Source: Paramecium octaurelia | Taxonomy: Eukaryota > Ciliophora > Oligohymenophorea > Peniculida > Parameciidae | Length of the DNA: 64,000 bases | Direction of reading: 5' to 3' | Assembly (NCBI GenBank): GCA_905182995.1 | Contig: CAJJDP010000099.1 | Span: 253,404 to 317,403 of the forward strand | Part shown: positions 1-13,155 of the stretch, in pieces | How the letters are laid out: each line of letters starts with the position of its first letter | Numbering within the stretch: position 1 is the stretch's first letter | Program-made: the position numbers and the translations under genes | Notes under the pieces: generated by a model | Database searches by the model: none | Told to the model about the DNA's origin: nothing | The model's input: only the letters and a program-made list of their open reading frames with translations

Positions 1-2
1 TA

Positions 3-524
3 AGCAACGAAAACTACAAGGACTCAGAATAAAAATAACTGTTAAATTCAATAAAGAAGAGATTAAAGTATATTGAAGATCATAACATAGAATGGAGGGA
101 ATCAGATATTCAGGAGATGGAGTTTTTGAAGATGAGATTGTAGATGTTAATTTAACTTAATGCTTAGAAACCAGAAAAATTTGATTAGATAGAAAGTGTT
201 AAATAATATAAGTTTTATAACATTCATAATAATGTGGATTAAATATTGACAATTTATAATGAATTTTATAAGGTCAAATTGAAAGAACAATAAAACATCC
301 CTTAAGTTTTTAAGTAATTTGTCAAGTATTTGATGTATCCCTATTCATTTATTCATAAATACAAATTTAAATCAGACAATTTTAATATGAGGGAAATTAA
401 ATAAGAGGAAGCAAATCAACAAAAAAAGAAGAATCAATTCTCTAAATTATTGACATTGCATAAATAAAGTAAAAACTTAAGAAAAAAACTAAATGTTAAG
501 AAAGCTTAAATATAACCACTATGA
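3..524 (+). CDS. 3' end of an unknown basic protein (partial)
   Basis: One frame is open from the window edge to TGA at 522-524, giving 173 residues without a start; the gene begins upstream of the window. The protein is rich in Lys, Asn and Gln, with a short aromatic stretch (VKYLMYPYSF) in the middle and a strongly basic tail. I see no signal peptide, membrane segment or known domain. No intron is needed. It ends 18 bp before the stop of the convergent pseudokinase-TPR gene, so the two 3' ends are almost back to back. Function unknown. The alternative frames meet TGA within a few dozen codons, which supports this frame. Confidence 0.7.
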
Positions 525-542
525 TTAAATAAATAATAATAA

Positions 543-3097
543 TCATTATTATATTTCTTGCAATTATTCTCTGTAAAATAAAGAGTCAGGGTGATTTTTA
601 GGAAGTGTTTTATCTAAGATTTGAATACATTTGGTCAAGCATTATTATGCTGATTAGATGTTACCAATTTATTTTAATAAAATACCAAGGTTTCCATATG
701 TAGTGGCAACAAGAGGGTGATCATCACCCGATTAAGATTATTTCAAAATAACTAATGCATCTGCAAAGAACTTTTAGCTTTTATCATACTCTTCTAAATG
801 TTTACAAGAATTTCCTATATTATTTAATGTTAAGGCCACTTCCACATGGTTCTCTCCTAATTTACTTTTCTTAATAACCAATGCTTTCTCATATTATGAT
901 TTTGCTTAATGATAGTCTTCCATTTCAAAGAATACATTTCCCAACACTTCAATTGTAGAAGCGACTTCCAAATTTCCAGAACCCTGAAGCTTTTCCCTAA
1001 TTGCCAAAGCTTCTTCTATATTTTTCTTAGCTTTTCCTAAAGCACCCTTCAATCTTTGGATTTCTCCTAACATTGTTAATCCTTAAGCTTTCATGAGTAA
1101 AGCTTAGTTTTACTGTTATTAATTTTAATTGTTGTAACTCAACATACTCTATTATAGGTTTTAATTTCCGGAAGCATGGCCTAAAATAAATGTAAAATGC
1201 AACCTTCTGTAACTCTGAGTCCTTTTTTAACTCTTTTAAGGGCATGTTTATAATCTCCTAATAAGGAATGAACTTTTCCTAAATTGATACTCATTTTTGC
1301 AAATTCTAAACTGTCAGCTCCTTTTTCTTGTTCAGTAATTCTGCAAGCTTCCTCTAGGAATGAACGAGCCCTTGTTAGATTTCCTTATAATCTATATCCA
1401 TTAGCAAGATTTTCTAATAAGAGTGCACCCTCATAGCTGTCATCTCCGTTATGCCTATAAAATATGGAAAATAAATTACGCTTTTCTTATACAATCCAAG
1501 GCTCTTTCGTAATTATCCAAGGCTTCGTTTAATTTGCTTTGTTCTCTCAATTAATGGCCAATTTCATTATACAGGATACTGGCCTTCATAAAATAATCTT
1601 AAGCGCTAGTCAAGTTATTAATGTCAATAAATCCGTTAGCAATATCAAAGAGAACTTCTGCAGCATGGAAATCATCTTTGGCATTCTCATAAGTGACTAA
1701 GATTTCTTCCATTTTTTCAAGCCATTTTTCCCATTCAAATAGATCATAATAGGCAACAGCAATCAATTAATAGACTTTAGTAGACTCGATGCCTGCATAT
1801 TTCTTCTTGTATTTCATGCTTTCAACAAGATTGTCTTCATTAATAGGTATTTCAGACAAATATGATTTAGTAAACAAGGACAATTCAGCAGGAGTTAAAC
1901 GACTAGATTCATCGCCTACCAACATGAGTTTCAAGACATCATGATAATCATTGCTGCTACCTCTACTGCCTGCTCTTTGATTATTGAGTTTTCTCACAAC
2001 ATTCCTTAATTCAGTGCTTTCAAAATTGACTTCCAATTAATCCATCATCAAAATATTTAAGCCCAATTAATAGACATCAGCTAAGAATGGATTGTATCTT
2101 CCAACAGTCTGTGCTCCACTTGCATCTACGTATTTTTAGACTTCTGGAGGTAAATAATCAGGTACACCTCTGATAGTATTCAATAATTCTTCGTTTTCTT
2201 ATTAGATATTGATTCCCAAATTGTTAAGTGATAATTGGTTATGTAGAGTCTATGCTTTTTTAACAAATTTAGCCTCCTCAAAGCCTCCAATTTTGTAGGT
2301 TTTGCTAAGTGAACAATACCAAATGTTATGAGGACGGAGGTCTCGATGTGTAATATTCAATTATTCTAATTATCCTAAAGCTTATGCCAACTCACCAAAT
2401 ACATGTCTTATTTCATCAGATGTCCATTACCAATTATGGAATTTACGAAATGATATTATTTCATGTAATGTTGAATCGCAATATTCCATCAATAGAATGA
2501 TCGATCCTTTAGAGTATTCTTTATCTTCATTTTCTAAAATGTAACAATCGTGTAGAGATATCAAATTCTTGCATTTATTCCCTATCAATTACATGATATA
2601 GATTTGATATAGGGCCTATTTGAATTCGTAATCCTCATAATCATTAAAGTTGATCACTCTTAACGTGTATTTGTTACCTGTTTTCTTGTCGATCACTCTC
2701 AATAGGGATGTTTCAAAACAATTAGGATCGATGATCACAGACTACGTTATTATTAACAATCACTTTACTTCATCGATATACCAATCCAACTCATCTTTGT
2801 AAGAATAGTCATGACACACTACTCGTATTGATACAACAACAGAATCGTTAGTGGCCAAATGACTATAAGGTTTAAGGTTCAAAATGAAGTCCTGTTGTCT
2901 CTCATTTGAAAAGATATCTATAAGTCAATCTCTGTTATACCTTTCTTTTCATTTTCACCGCTGGATATTAGTACTTGATGAAAACGTTATGATTCAGGTT
3001 TCAGTTTTTATTATAATCTCACAGGAATAGCTTAAGCAAATGCCTATTCATTTGCATCTCTATTGATTGGTTGATTTCCACAACATTGATTCCCCAT
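543..3097 (-). CDS. Pseudokinase-TPR protein with MGNQCC N-terminus
   Basis: About 814 residues after removing four introns (1113-1147, 1455-1479 and two near 2.74 and 2.93 kb); the exon sum is a multiple of three. The start gives MGNQCC, a possible myristoylated Gly2 with palmitoylatable Cys5/Cys6. The first half has a protein-kinase-like fold: the catalytic loop reads HRDLRPHN, but the DFG position reads GGF and the strand that should carry the VAIK lysine reads TLRVI. The second half is a run of tetratricopeptide repeats, for example LNNIGNSCKHLEEYDKS and YGNLGILLKQIGN near the C-terminus. Kinase-TPR fusions are abundant in ciliates. The missing residues suggest a membrane-tethered scaffold rather than an active kinase; that is inference. 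The sequence-level kinase call is good, the function is open. Confidence 0.85.
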
Positions 3098-3168
3098 TTT
3101 GATTTTTATTACGTTAAAAAATTATATTCAATTCTTATATATTAATATATATATTTAAAATTCAAATT

Positions 3169-5538
3169 ATGGAACCAGAAAGGTCAAAGGAGATCCTTAG
3201 TAACTTGCTAGCCAAACAAATTGATATGAATGAGCAACTACAAAATGAAAATGACGAATTAAATGCTAATCTTAAGTGATTTATTATCTCTATCTTTAAG
3301 GCGATTGCTCAATCTCTTAAATTAAAAAGACAGCCAATTGGAAGATATTAAGGACAGAATTATTCAAGTTGATTAAACAGAAATTCAATATTAAACAACT
3401 ATCTCTAATCAAACACAACAAATAAAACTAATGCAATCCGAAAATTAGGAATTGTTGATTCAAATCCAACAGCAATCAGAAATTAGATACAAAATGGAGT
3501 AGGAATTGGCTAAAATAATTGAATCTTTTGAGAAAATGCAAAAAATAAATTAGCAATAACAAGAAGAAATTAATCTATTATAAGAACGAAATCAACAATT
3601 GGAAGAAACTTAATTGACTAATTCTATATAAATTGAATAAAGTTAAAAGTAAATAAAATTATTGGTAAGTTCTAACGAAGATTATGAAAAATAAACAGAT
3701 ATCCTACTAAAATAAACTAATGAGCTCAAATAAATACAGATTAAACTACTCTATAATTTGGATGCAATATAAAAAGAAAAGGATGAAATGACTACTCAAT
3801 TTGATGAAAAACTCATTCAATTTAAATCTTGCTTCCAAAGTACGGCTGAAAATACTAAAGATTTGACTAATTAAGTCAATGAACTTACTAATCAAATTCA
3901 AGTTCTATAAAAATAAGTAATATACTGAATAACTAAATAGAATTAATCGCTAATTGATCAAATTGAAGATTATTAAACTCTTTCTATGAAATTGGAACAA
4001 GAAAGAGATAAATATCATAAGGAATTAGAAATTACAGTCTAAAATAATACAAGACTTTAAAATAATAATTCAAATCTAGAAAATCAATTAAATCTACTTT
4101 CCTAAGATCAGGAATCATCTATCAAAAAAGTATTATATAAGCATTACATATTAGATGAAATATATGATAGAATAAATTGATGAGTTAGAATAAGCTAATG
4201 ATAGTTAGTTGAAATAAAATAATGAACTTAGATAGCAAATTAAAAAGTTATAATTTTAATAAGATTAAGTTCTTAAAGAGAAGGAAGTCATTTACGAATA
4301 ATTTGAATAGATTCAGAAAAATGCTTAAAATGATCACGAAGGAAATAGAGATAAATATATCAAATTAGATAGATCATACAAGGAACTGCATTGCTAATAT
4401 GATGAATTACAGAATAAAGTATATATCTAGTTTAAAAAATATAGTATAAAATCCAAAACTCAACTTTTGATGAATAATAAATGCAATTTCAATAGAATAT
4501 CAAGGAAATAAGTGAACTCAAATAAAATTTAAGGGTCCTTTAAGAATCTGAAAGAAAACATTCTTATAATTATGAAGTCATCAGCAAAGAGAAGTTTATG
4601 GTCACTTAAAAATTAGAAGAGTCCTACTAGATAATAAAGGATTTAAGAGATTAATGTTAAATTCTCTAAGAGAAATTATAAAAAATTGAAATTTATAATA
4701 AAAAATTACTTATGGAAAGTGAGCAATAGTAAAAATAGGTAGGATAATTAATATTCTTTTAGATTAAAGCATAAGAAAGTAAAATAGAGGAACACGAAGT
4801 GCATATTGAATTACTTTAAGTTTAGATCAACCATAAACAAACTTAATAAGCTGAAATTGATAGATAATAAGCACTGAAATAATCAACCACAAAAAAAAGT
4901 TAATCAGTTAACAAGGAAAATAACAATAATGAATTAATGAGAATAAAGAAATAAAATACAGAGTTAACCAAAGAGGCAATTTCATTAAATGAATAGATCT
5001 TAGAGCTTAAAGTATATGCTTATAAATATTTTAGAATGTCATTAATAAACTTAATGATCAACTGGCATAACAAAGTAAAGTTAAAACAGGTTTAGAATCA
5101 AGAATTCAAAGTTTAATTAAAGTTGTTGAAGAGTTTTAATAGAAATAAATTCAAAAACAATAGGATAGTTTAACAAAAGAGTAATTCCAAAATTAAGTAG
5201 AGCAAATCAAAAAGAATTGTTATATTTAGATTTAATAGTTAACAAGGGAGAATGAAGAATTAAAAAAGTTATTATAAACATAGGCAAATCAAACTTTCAA
5301 TTCAACTGAGGAAGTGTCTTCATTATAAGATACAGTAGCAGATTTAAATCGAGAGAAAGTGAATTTAATTAGAGAGTTGAATTAAGAACATGAAGCAAAA
5401 GTCAAATCTGAAGCTGAAAGAGATAAGTTAAAATAATAAATTGAATAATATCAACTTGAAATTGAAAATTGCTAAAATTAGTTAGATCTCTATGTCAAAG
5501 TTTTAAAGCAAATGGATGAAAAGTTAAAATAATAATGA
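3169..5538 (+). CDS. Long coiled-coil protein
   Basis: 748 residues after five introns (3276-3300, 3917-3940, 4130-4154, 4419-4444, 5012-5034); the exon sum is exact. The start ATG follows an AT-rich leader, only 71 bp from the divergent pseudokinase-TPR gene. Almost the whole protein is Gln/Glu/Lys/Asn-rich heptad sequence with frequent Leu/Ile, typical of extended coiled coils of basal-body, ciliary or trichocyst-associated proteins. No globular domain, signal peptide or membrane segment is visible. The 24-nt intron contains an in-frame TGA, so retention would stop translation. A named homologue cannot be assigned by eye because coiled coils converge in composition. Confidence 0.85.
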
Positions 5539-5599
5539 TTAAAATCTTTTTATATTTGAATATTTCTCCTTATATTAATATTATTATGTTATTTTTTTA

Positions 5600-5890
5600 A
5601 ATAAAAAAGTTTTAATTATTTATTATTATAAGAATGATTAATTAGAGCTTAATATCTTAAATTACATGTTGTAATACTTAAATTGATTATTTAATTCATC
5701 TACATGTTTTCCAGAATTCAAATTTACTTTTATTTGTTTTTAGATATACAAACATCGATCATCACAACAGTGAATATAATCTCTATTTGCCTTGATTCTG
5801 CTGATAACTTCCTGTAGATTTCATTTATAAATTTCATACTGAAAATTCACTATTTTTAGTTTGAACCAACCATTAATCTATCAAAAAAAA
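5600..5890 (-). pseudogene. Possible small gene or gene remnant
   Basis: On the reverse strand a coding-like stretch (WLVQTKNSEFS, then EVISRIKANRDYIHCCDDRC and about 40 more residues) is joined across a plausible 28-nt intron at 5812-5839 (GTATGA...CTACAG). Base composition is less AT-rich than its surroundings. I cannot find a convincing start, and the frame runs without TGA into the antisense of the coiled-coil gene, so no clean end exists either. It may be a degraded gene or a chance frame; with only one stop codon, long chance frames are common here. Confidence 0.3.
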
Positions 5891-6045
5891 TACATATCAT
5901 GATAGATTTGTCCAATTACCAATAATTTATAGATATTTGTTATATTTAATATAAATATGATATAATATAACAATGCATATTGATATATTTATATTATTTT
6001 AAATATTTCTATCGTCATAGAATTCAAAGTCGACTGCAGCTTAAA

Positions 6046-6402
6046 ATGATATATGTTAAATAGATAATTAGGATCTATTCTGAATAGCCTATCATTTTAC
6101 AACTTAATTGTTCTAAATATTATTGCAATATTTCGAATGATATAAAAATTATTGTATCATTAGGTAATCCTTTTGTAAAATATCTAGATGATAGTATAAT
6201 AGAATTTTTAATTTAATAGTGCAACTAAATAAGATTGCCAATGAACAATTGTATTAAAATTATAACCAAAATTAGATCATTAGGCTTTATAAATACTTTA
6301 ATTTTTTATTCTAAGAAGGTCTACTTAACTTTCCTCTTGATTTAATTTATCAAATGTTAACAAAATGCAATCTCATTCAAAGATTTTCGCTATGAAAGAT
6401 GA
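6046..6402 (+). CDS. Candidate small ORF, 118 aa
   Basis: An uninterrupted ATG-to-TGA frame of 119 codons, Ile/Lys/Asn-rich with several Cys and a hydrophobic stretch near the C-terminus. No domain is recognisable. Given the ciliate code and base composition, a frame this long can arise by chance, so this is a weak call. Confidence 0.22.
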
Positions 6403-6969
6403 ATTGGTATAGATCTAAGAGTTAACTTACAAGTCATGATTGAATTCATTATTTTCTTTTAATGATGAAGAACATTAATCCGTTTATATTAAAATATGTT
6501 ATTATCAAGAAAGCATCCAATTTTACAACTCAAGTGATAAAAATAGACACTTTAATTTATTAAAATATATTAATATAATTTTTATATATATTTATTATAA
6601 TTTTTTGTAATAGACTAATAAATATTTGATGATAAAAATAAAACAACAAATAGGATATTGATTCTTGATGATCTTATTCAATGAAAATGGATTTTTATTA
6701 AACATTCCTTTTAGAGAATACTTTAAGGAAGCTTAAATAGAATTCTATTATAGTTCTAATTTATTCCATTTTTAGTAGTTAGATTTAATTAGATTATATT
6801 AAAAACGAATAGGAATTGAAAAGCAGTACTTTTTTCTAGAATTCAACGAATGTTTATTATGTTAATGTTATTATTTATTATAATATTCTGCAACAATTCC
6901 AATTGTCAGGATTGATCAAAGAATTTTAATGAAGATAATTTTTAAGATTTAATATTAATTTTAAATCAG

Positions 6970-9356
6970 ATGGAATTTGCTACAGCGCTTGTGTTCATTT
7001 TCCTTTCCTGTGCTTGTGGAATAGTTTGGGCCATATTCAATTGGATGGCAGTGCACAAAGTGGAGATACATCATAAACATGAAGGATTAACTGAATTACT
7101 TTAGGGAGCCGAATAAGAAAAGATTGAAACTTTGTTAGAGATAGGAGAGCACATTTAAGATGTAAGAGATATAGTTAATGATAGGGTGCTTAAGCATTTT
7201 TGAGAGAAGAATACACAGATTGCACAGTGTTTTTGGCAATAATGGCTGTATTGTTGATTGTAAGAATATTGAGTATAATCTTAGTTCATTTCACCATGGT
7301 CTACATTGGCCTTCGTATTGGGAGCAGCAACCTCAATGCTTTGTGGTTATTTGGGTATGGCAATCGCAACAGCAGCAAACTTTAGAACAGCTTTTTCAGC
7401 AATCACCTCATTAGCGAATGCGTTTTAAGTAATTATGAATTTAAAAATTATAAGATGGCCTATAGAGGAGGATGCGTGATGGGATTCTTATTGGTTTCGA
7501 TCTCACTATCAATTCTATCCCTTATCATAATTATCTACAATGCAGTAATTGTGAAAAGCGATGAAAACAATTACGAGGACTTGGTGAGAATGTTTGATTA
7601 CGTTGCTGCTTATGGATTAGGAGGATCAACATTTGCCTTGTTTGGTAGAGTAGGTGGTGGAATATACACAAAGGCTGCAGATGTCGGAGCAGATTTGGTC
7701 GGAAAAGTTGAGAAGAATTTACCTGAAGACAGTCCAAAGGTACTAAAAATAAAAGTAATATTTATAGAATCCAGCCACAATTGCAGATAATGTGGGTGAC
7801 AATGTTGGTGATATTGCAGGAATGGGAGCCGATTTGTTTGGATCTTTTGCTGAATCTACATGTGCTGCTTTAGTTGTGTCATCTACTCAATTAAGAGTCC
7901 CATCCGAAGGTGGTTATTCAATTGAAATTGGATAATTGATGTATCCTTTGATGGTTTCAGCATTTGGAATTGGAATCTGCATATTGGTATCTGCTTATGC
8001 TGTTTACATTTCAAAAGTAAATCATATTAACAAAATTGAATCTACCTTGAAACTGTAATTGCTACTTTCAACTATTGCTTTGTCTCCAATTATTATAGGT
8101 ATTGCTTATTGGGCCTTACCTGCTGATTTTGTGATGATTGCAGCTGATGGATCAGTCCAATTATCAGAACTAAAACCATATCATGCATTCCTTTGCTCTT
8201 TACTAGGATTGTGGTCAGGATTGTTGATTGGTTACTTCACTGAATACATGACTTCCCATTCTTATACTCCTGTAAGAGAAGTGGCCAAGTCTTGTGGTAC
8301 AGGAGCAGCAACAAACATTATTTATGGGTTGGCTTTGGGATACCTATCAACAATAGTTCCAATTATAGCTATTGCAGTGACTGCCTTATTATCAATGAAA
8401 ATGCTCTCATTTTACGGAGTCGCTCTAGCTGCCTTGGGAATGTTATCCAATCTAACCATCGGATTGGCCATTGATGCATATGGTCCCATCTCTGATAATG
8501 CAGGTGGTATTGCTGAAATGAGTGAATTGGGAGAAAATGTAAGAGAATCTACTGATGCCTTGGATGCAGCTGGTAACACTACTGCAGCTATTGGCAAAGG
8601 ATTTGCTATTGGATCAGCAGCCTTAGTTTCATTATCTCTTTATGGTGGATATTTAACAAGAATATAGACTTACAAGGTAGGTGATGAATTCCCATACTCA
8701 GAAGGTGCTAAAATTGATGATCCTGTCATCTTCGCTATGTTATTAATCGGAGCCATGTTGCCATATGCATTTTCAGCCTTTACAATGAAATCAGTCGGAA
8801 AAGCTGCTCTCCAAATGGTTGAAGAAGTTCGTAGACAATTACATGAGCATCCAGGTATATATGCAGGAACAGAGGAACCTGATTTCAGAGCTTGCATTGC
8901 TATTTCAACTAAGGCTTCATTAAAGGAGATGATTCCTCCTGGATTACTTGTAAATTATTTAATTTATTTAAATCTAGGTCATCGTTACTCCTACTGCAGT
9001 CGGATTGTTCTTTGGACCATAAGCAGTCGCTGGTTTATTACCAGGTGCATTGGTAAGTGGAGTACAAATGGCTATTTCTGCATCCAACACAGGTGGTGCT
9101 TGGGATAATGCTAAGAAATACATAGAAGCTGGTTTCTATAGAAACGATGCAGGAGAAGTTAAGAAGAAGGGTTCAGATGAACATAAAGCAGCTGTTATTG
9201 GTATTTGAATAATAATTAATTGTAGGTGATACTGTTGGAGACCCTTTGAAAGATACATCAGGTCCATCATTGAATATTTTGATTAAGTTGATGGCCATCC
9301 TTTCTTTGGTATTAGCTGGAGCATTTTGTAGAACTGGATGGTTGTATTAAGGATGA
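6970..9356 (+). CDS. K+-dependent vacuolar H+-translocating pyrophosphatase
   Basis: 743 residues after six introns (7162-7184, 7260-7284, 7429-7454, 7740-7767, 8950-8977, 9201-9225); the exon sum is exact and the length fits the family. This membrane enzyme couples hydrolysis of cytosolic pyrophosphate to proton pumping into acidic compartments, in ciliates contractile-vacuole or acidocalcisome-like membranes. Visible landmarks are the signature [11 protein letters not shown], the second acidic motif [20 protein letters not shown], the C-terminal acidic block [15 protein letters not shown], and about 15 hydrophobic segments. The sequence [10 protein letters not shown] has Ala where K+-independent (type II) enzymes have Lys, so this is the type I, K+-stimulated form. 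No key residue appears to be missing. Confidence 0.97.
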
Positions 9357-9401
9357 TCACATATGATTTATCCAATATAAATATAAAACATTATTTAATT
9401 T

Positions 9402-10850
<1,449 letters not shown>

Positions 10851-10921
10851 AAAGATCAGGAATTATGAAAAATATACATAAAGAACATACATAAAATATA
10901 TATAATTAACATCTATATATA

Positions 10922-11332
10922 TCATAGATCATCTCTTTAGAAACTTGTGTTTTCTTTAATGAATTCTGCCATAGCTTCTGCTGTACGAGCTCTTTAATAT
11001 TTAATTTATTCTGGATTTTCACCGCCCTTTTTAAAAAACACTAAAGTTGGGAATCCCTTAATTTCCACTACATCAGTCTTATGTTGAGTCCAATCCATCT
11101 CAGCTATCAACACATTCTAGTTATCAGCTAAATTAGCTGCTAATTATTTGTATGCTTCAGCCATATTTTTGCAATGACCGCACCAAGGAGCAAAGAATTT
11201 GACTAAAACATCTTGCTTAGATTCCAAAACAGTCGATTTGAAATTATCAGATGTTAATTCAATTACTTTTCCTTCATTTTAGACATCAGCAAACACTGAA
11301 ATTGCTAAAACCAAGAGTATTAAATATTTCAT
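10922..11332 (-). CDS. Small ER thioredoxin / PDI-like protein
   Basis: 136 residues, no intron. A signal peptide ([15 protein letters not shown]) precedes one thioredoxin domain with the active site [10 protein letters not shown], the cis-proline loop GFPTLVFFK, and the core LIAEMDWT. The C-terminus is FQRDDL, resembling a KDEL-type retrieval signal, so ER residence is likely. The role would be disulfide formation or isomerisation in secretory proteins. It is a single-domain member, much shorter than classical PDI (about 500 residues). The RDDL tail is a variant of the canonical signal and its activity is inferred. The gene converges with methionine aminopeptidase 2, with 71 bp between stops. 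Confidence 0.93.
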
Positions 11333-12271
11333 ATTAATTATTAAAATATCCAAAAATTATTTTATCACAATTTATATTTAATAATTTGTTATATTTGTAG
11401 TTTTTCAAATATTATTTTTAAATATATTATCCAATTTCATAGATACTCCTTCAACCCTCAAGTTTAGATTATAATATGAATCAAATATACAATAAATCAT
11501 ATTTACAAACATTTCTAAGCTGGATCTGTTACAAATATATTAGAGTGCTTATTATTTAATTCTATTTATTTTAAATAGCAGTGATCAAACTAATTGATGT
11601 TTAAGGTCTAAAATATATGATTGTTGCTTTTTCACATTAATTTTAGGTGTCTTCTCTTTTATCATGAGGAAGATTCTCATAATATAATAAATTTGATTAA
11701 AAATTTATATAAATCAATATATAAGCCTTTTTAAAATTTATATTTAGAAAGGATTAGGTGGTAGTGAATATGAGTCCTTGATTAATTCAGGGCAAAATAT
11801 TTATTGCTAATTTGAGCAGATTTTAGCTCTCAGAAGAGTTAAAGAAATCTAGCAAGAAATAGGTGTTCTTTTGAAAATTGAGTTGTCCAATACACTACGA
11901 AATAAAAGCATGCTTTCCTGATAACTTCCTTTACAGAATTTACTTGAATGAAAGAAAAATTTTGCAATATAAAAATTCTAACAACTTGAGTGAGGTATTG
12001 GAACTGAAATTGAGTATTTATGATAATCATAATTGATATATATAATGAGTAAATAATTAAAAAAAATAGCCAGTTAGTTTTTATTACTAACTGCTTGAAT
12101 TAAAAATTGCAGATCTAAACAAACTAATCCTATTTGGTTTACTTGCTCTATCGATAAGTGAGGATTCATAGTTGATTTTTTTATAGAAAAGGTTCAAGTT
12201 ATCCTGTATGATATATATACAAATGGATTTTTCTTTTGTAAAATAACATTTTAATTAAATTAACACATTCA
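11333..12271. other. Intergenic, AT-rich, with one coding-like remnant
   Basis: A 940-bp gap between divergent genes. Apart from the candidate remnant at 11700-12036 I see only AT-rich sequence. Confidence 0.55.
11700..12036 (+). pseudogene. Possible gene remnant, two overlapping coding-like frames
   Basis: Two coding-like stretches follow each other in different forward frames: one includes GSEYESLINSGQNIYC and ends at a TGA near 11917, the other includes FPDNFLYRIYLNERKI and ends at TGA 12034-12036. I found no GT-AG intron of normal size that joins them, and no start. The reverse strand also has an open frame here, so even the strand is uncertain. It is best read as a decayed host gene. 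Confidence 0.3.
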
Positions 12272-12560
12272 ATGGGATCTTGCTCCTAAAGAAAAATATA
12301 AACAAACAACTCTTTACACTTTAACAACATGACAAGCTATTCTTAAGGTCCTTCTAGGATGACATGGGCTAATATGGTATAATTGTAACAAAAAGAAAGT
12401 ATAATTCAGCCTTACAACCCCAACAGTTCATATAAAAATGATTTCATTAGGTCTCGAATATCAATATAACGTTGAAGTAGAGGGAGTAATTTTTGACATC
12501 ATAGCTCCTCCAGACCTATTAGACGATGACAATTTAGAGCCAATCGAAGAAGAAGAATGA
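12272..12560 (+). CDS. Small MGSC-start acidic-tailed protein
   Basis: 87 residues after one 25-nt intron at 12385-12409; the exon sum is exact. The N-terminus MGSCSQ has Gly2 and Cys4, the arrangement of dually lipidated (myristoyl plus palmitoyl) peripheral membrane proteins, although position 6 is not the preferred Ser/Thr. The middle is polar; the C-terminal half, GVIFDIIAPPDLLDDD and a final EEEE, is strongly acidic. No domain is recognised. It is too short to appear in a standard-code ORF scan because of its in-frame TAA codons and intron. Function unknown; membrane attachment is inference. Confidence 0.7.
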
Positions 12561-13155
12561 TTTAGTATGATTTTGATATCCACTTCATATATATATGAAA
12601 TGTAATTATAACTTCTCTTTGTGGCTATTTTGGATGAGAAACATAGCACAATTTTAATAATCACTATAAAATGTGATCTCAAATTGTGAGCCTAAAAATA
12701 GCACTTTAGTCAGTGTGAATTACAAAAGTAATCAAAATCTTGAGATCTTGAGTAAAAGGAAGTTGTCCATAACAATTTATAATTCTCTGACAATTTTTGA
12801 TTTATTTTACACTGAAAAATAAAATTTAGTTAAATAAAGTTACTTTCAAGGTTCTTTATGATATCATAATTGCAATTTTATGTTGTTTTTGTTTTTATGT
12901 ACCGAAAGAAACATTTACAAAAAAACAATTAATAAACAATTTGCATATGTGTAATTTCCTTTTTTTAGACCTTTTTTGAATAATTTCTTTACTCAAAGAG
13001 ATGTAACATTTCGAAAAAATGTTTAAACTTATGAAAAAATTGTTAATTTTAAGTACAACGATGTTTCTCTATTACTAATCACAGATTTAACACAATTAAT
13101 TAATATTTATAAATTAAAATCACTTAATAAAGCAGAAAAAAATACTAAAAAAAAT
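12561..13155. other. Intergenic, AT-rich
   Basis: Convergent gap between the MGSC gene and the Tousled-like kinase. Poly-A/T runs; no coding signal seen. Confidence 0.7.

Larger units (their letters stand above)
5539..6969. other. Gene-poor AT-rich interval
   Basis: This 1.4-kb gap lies between the coiled-coil gene and the pyrophosphatase. It holds two weak coding-like stretches, listed separately (5600-5890 and 6046-6402). The rest, especially 6450-6960, is AT-rich with no coding signal I can support. Confidence 0.6.

Noticed and set aside
6029-6039. GTCGACTGCAG, a SalI-PstI polylinker-like string that might mean vector sequence
   Set aside because: Flanks are ordinary AT-rich ciliate DNA with no further vector sequence; a chance match is simpler.
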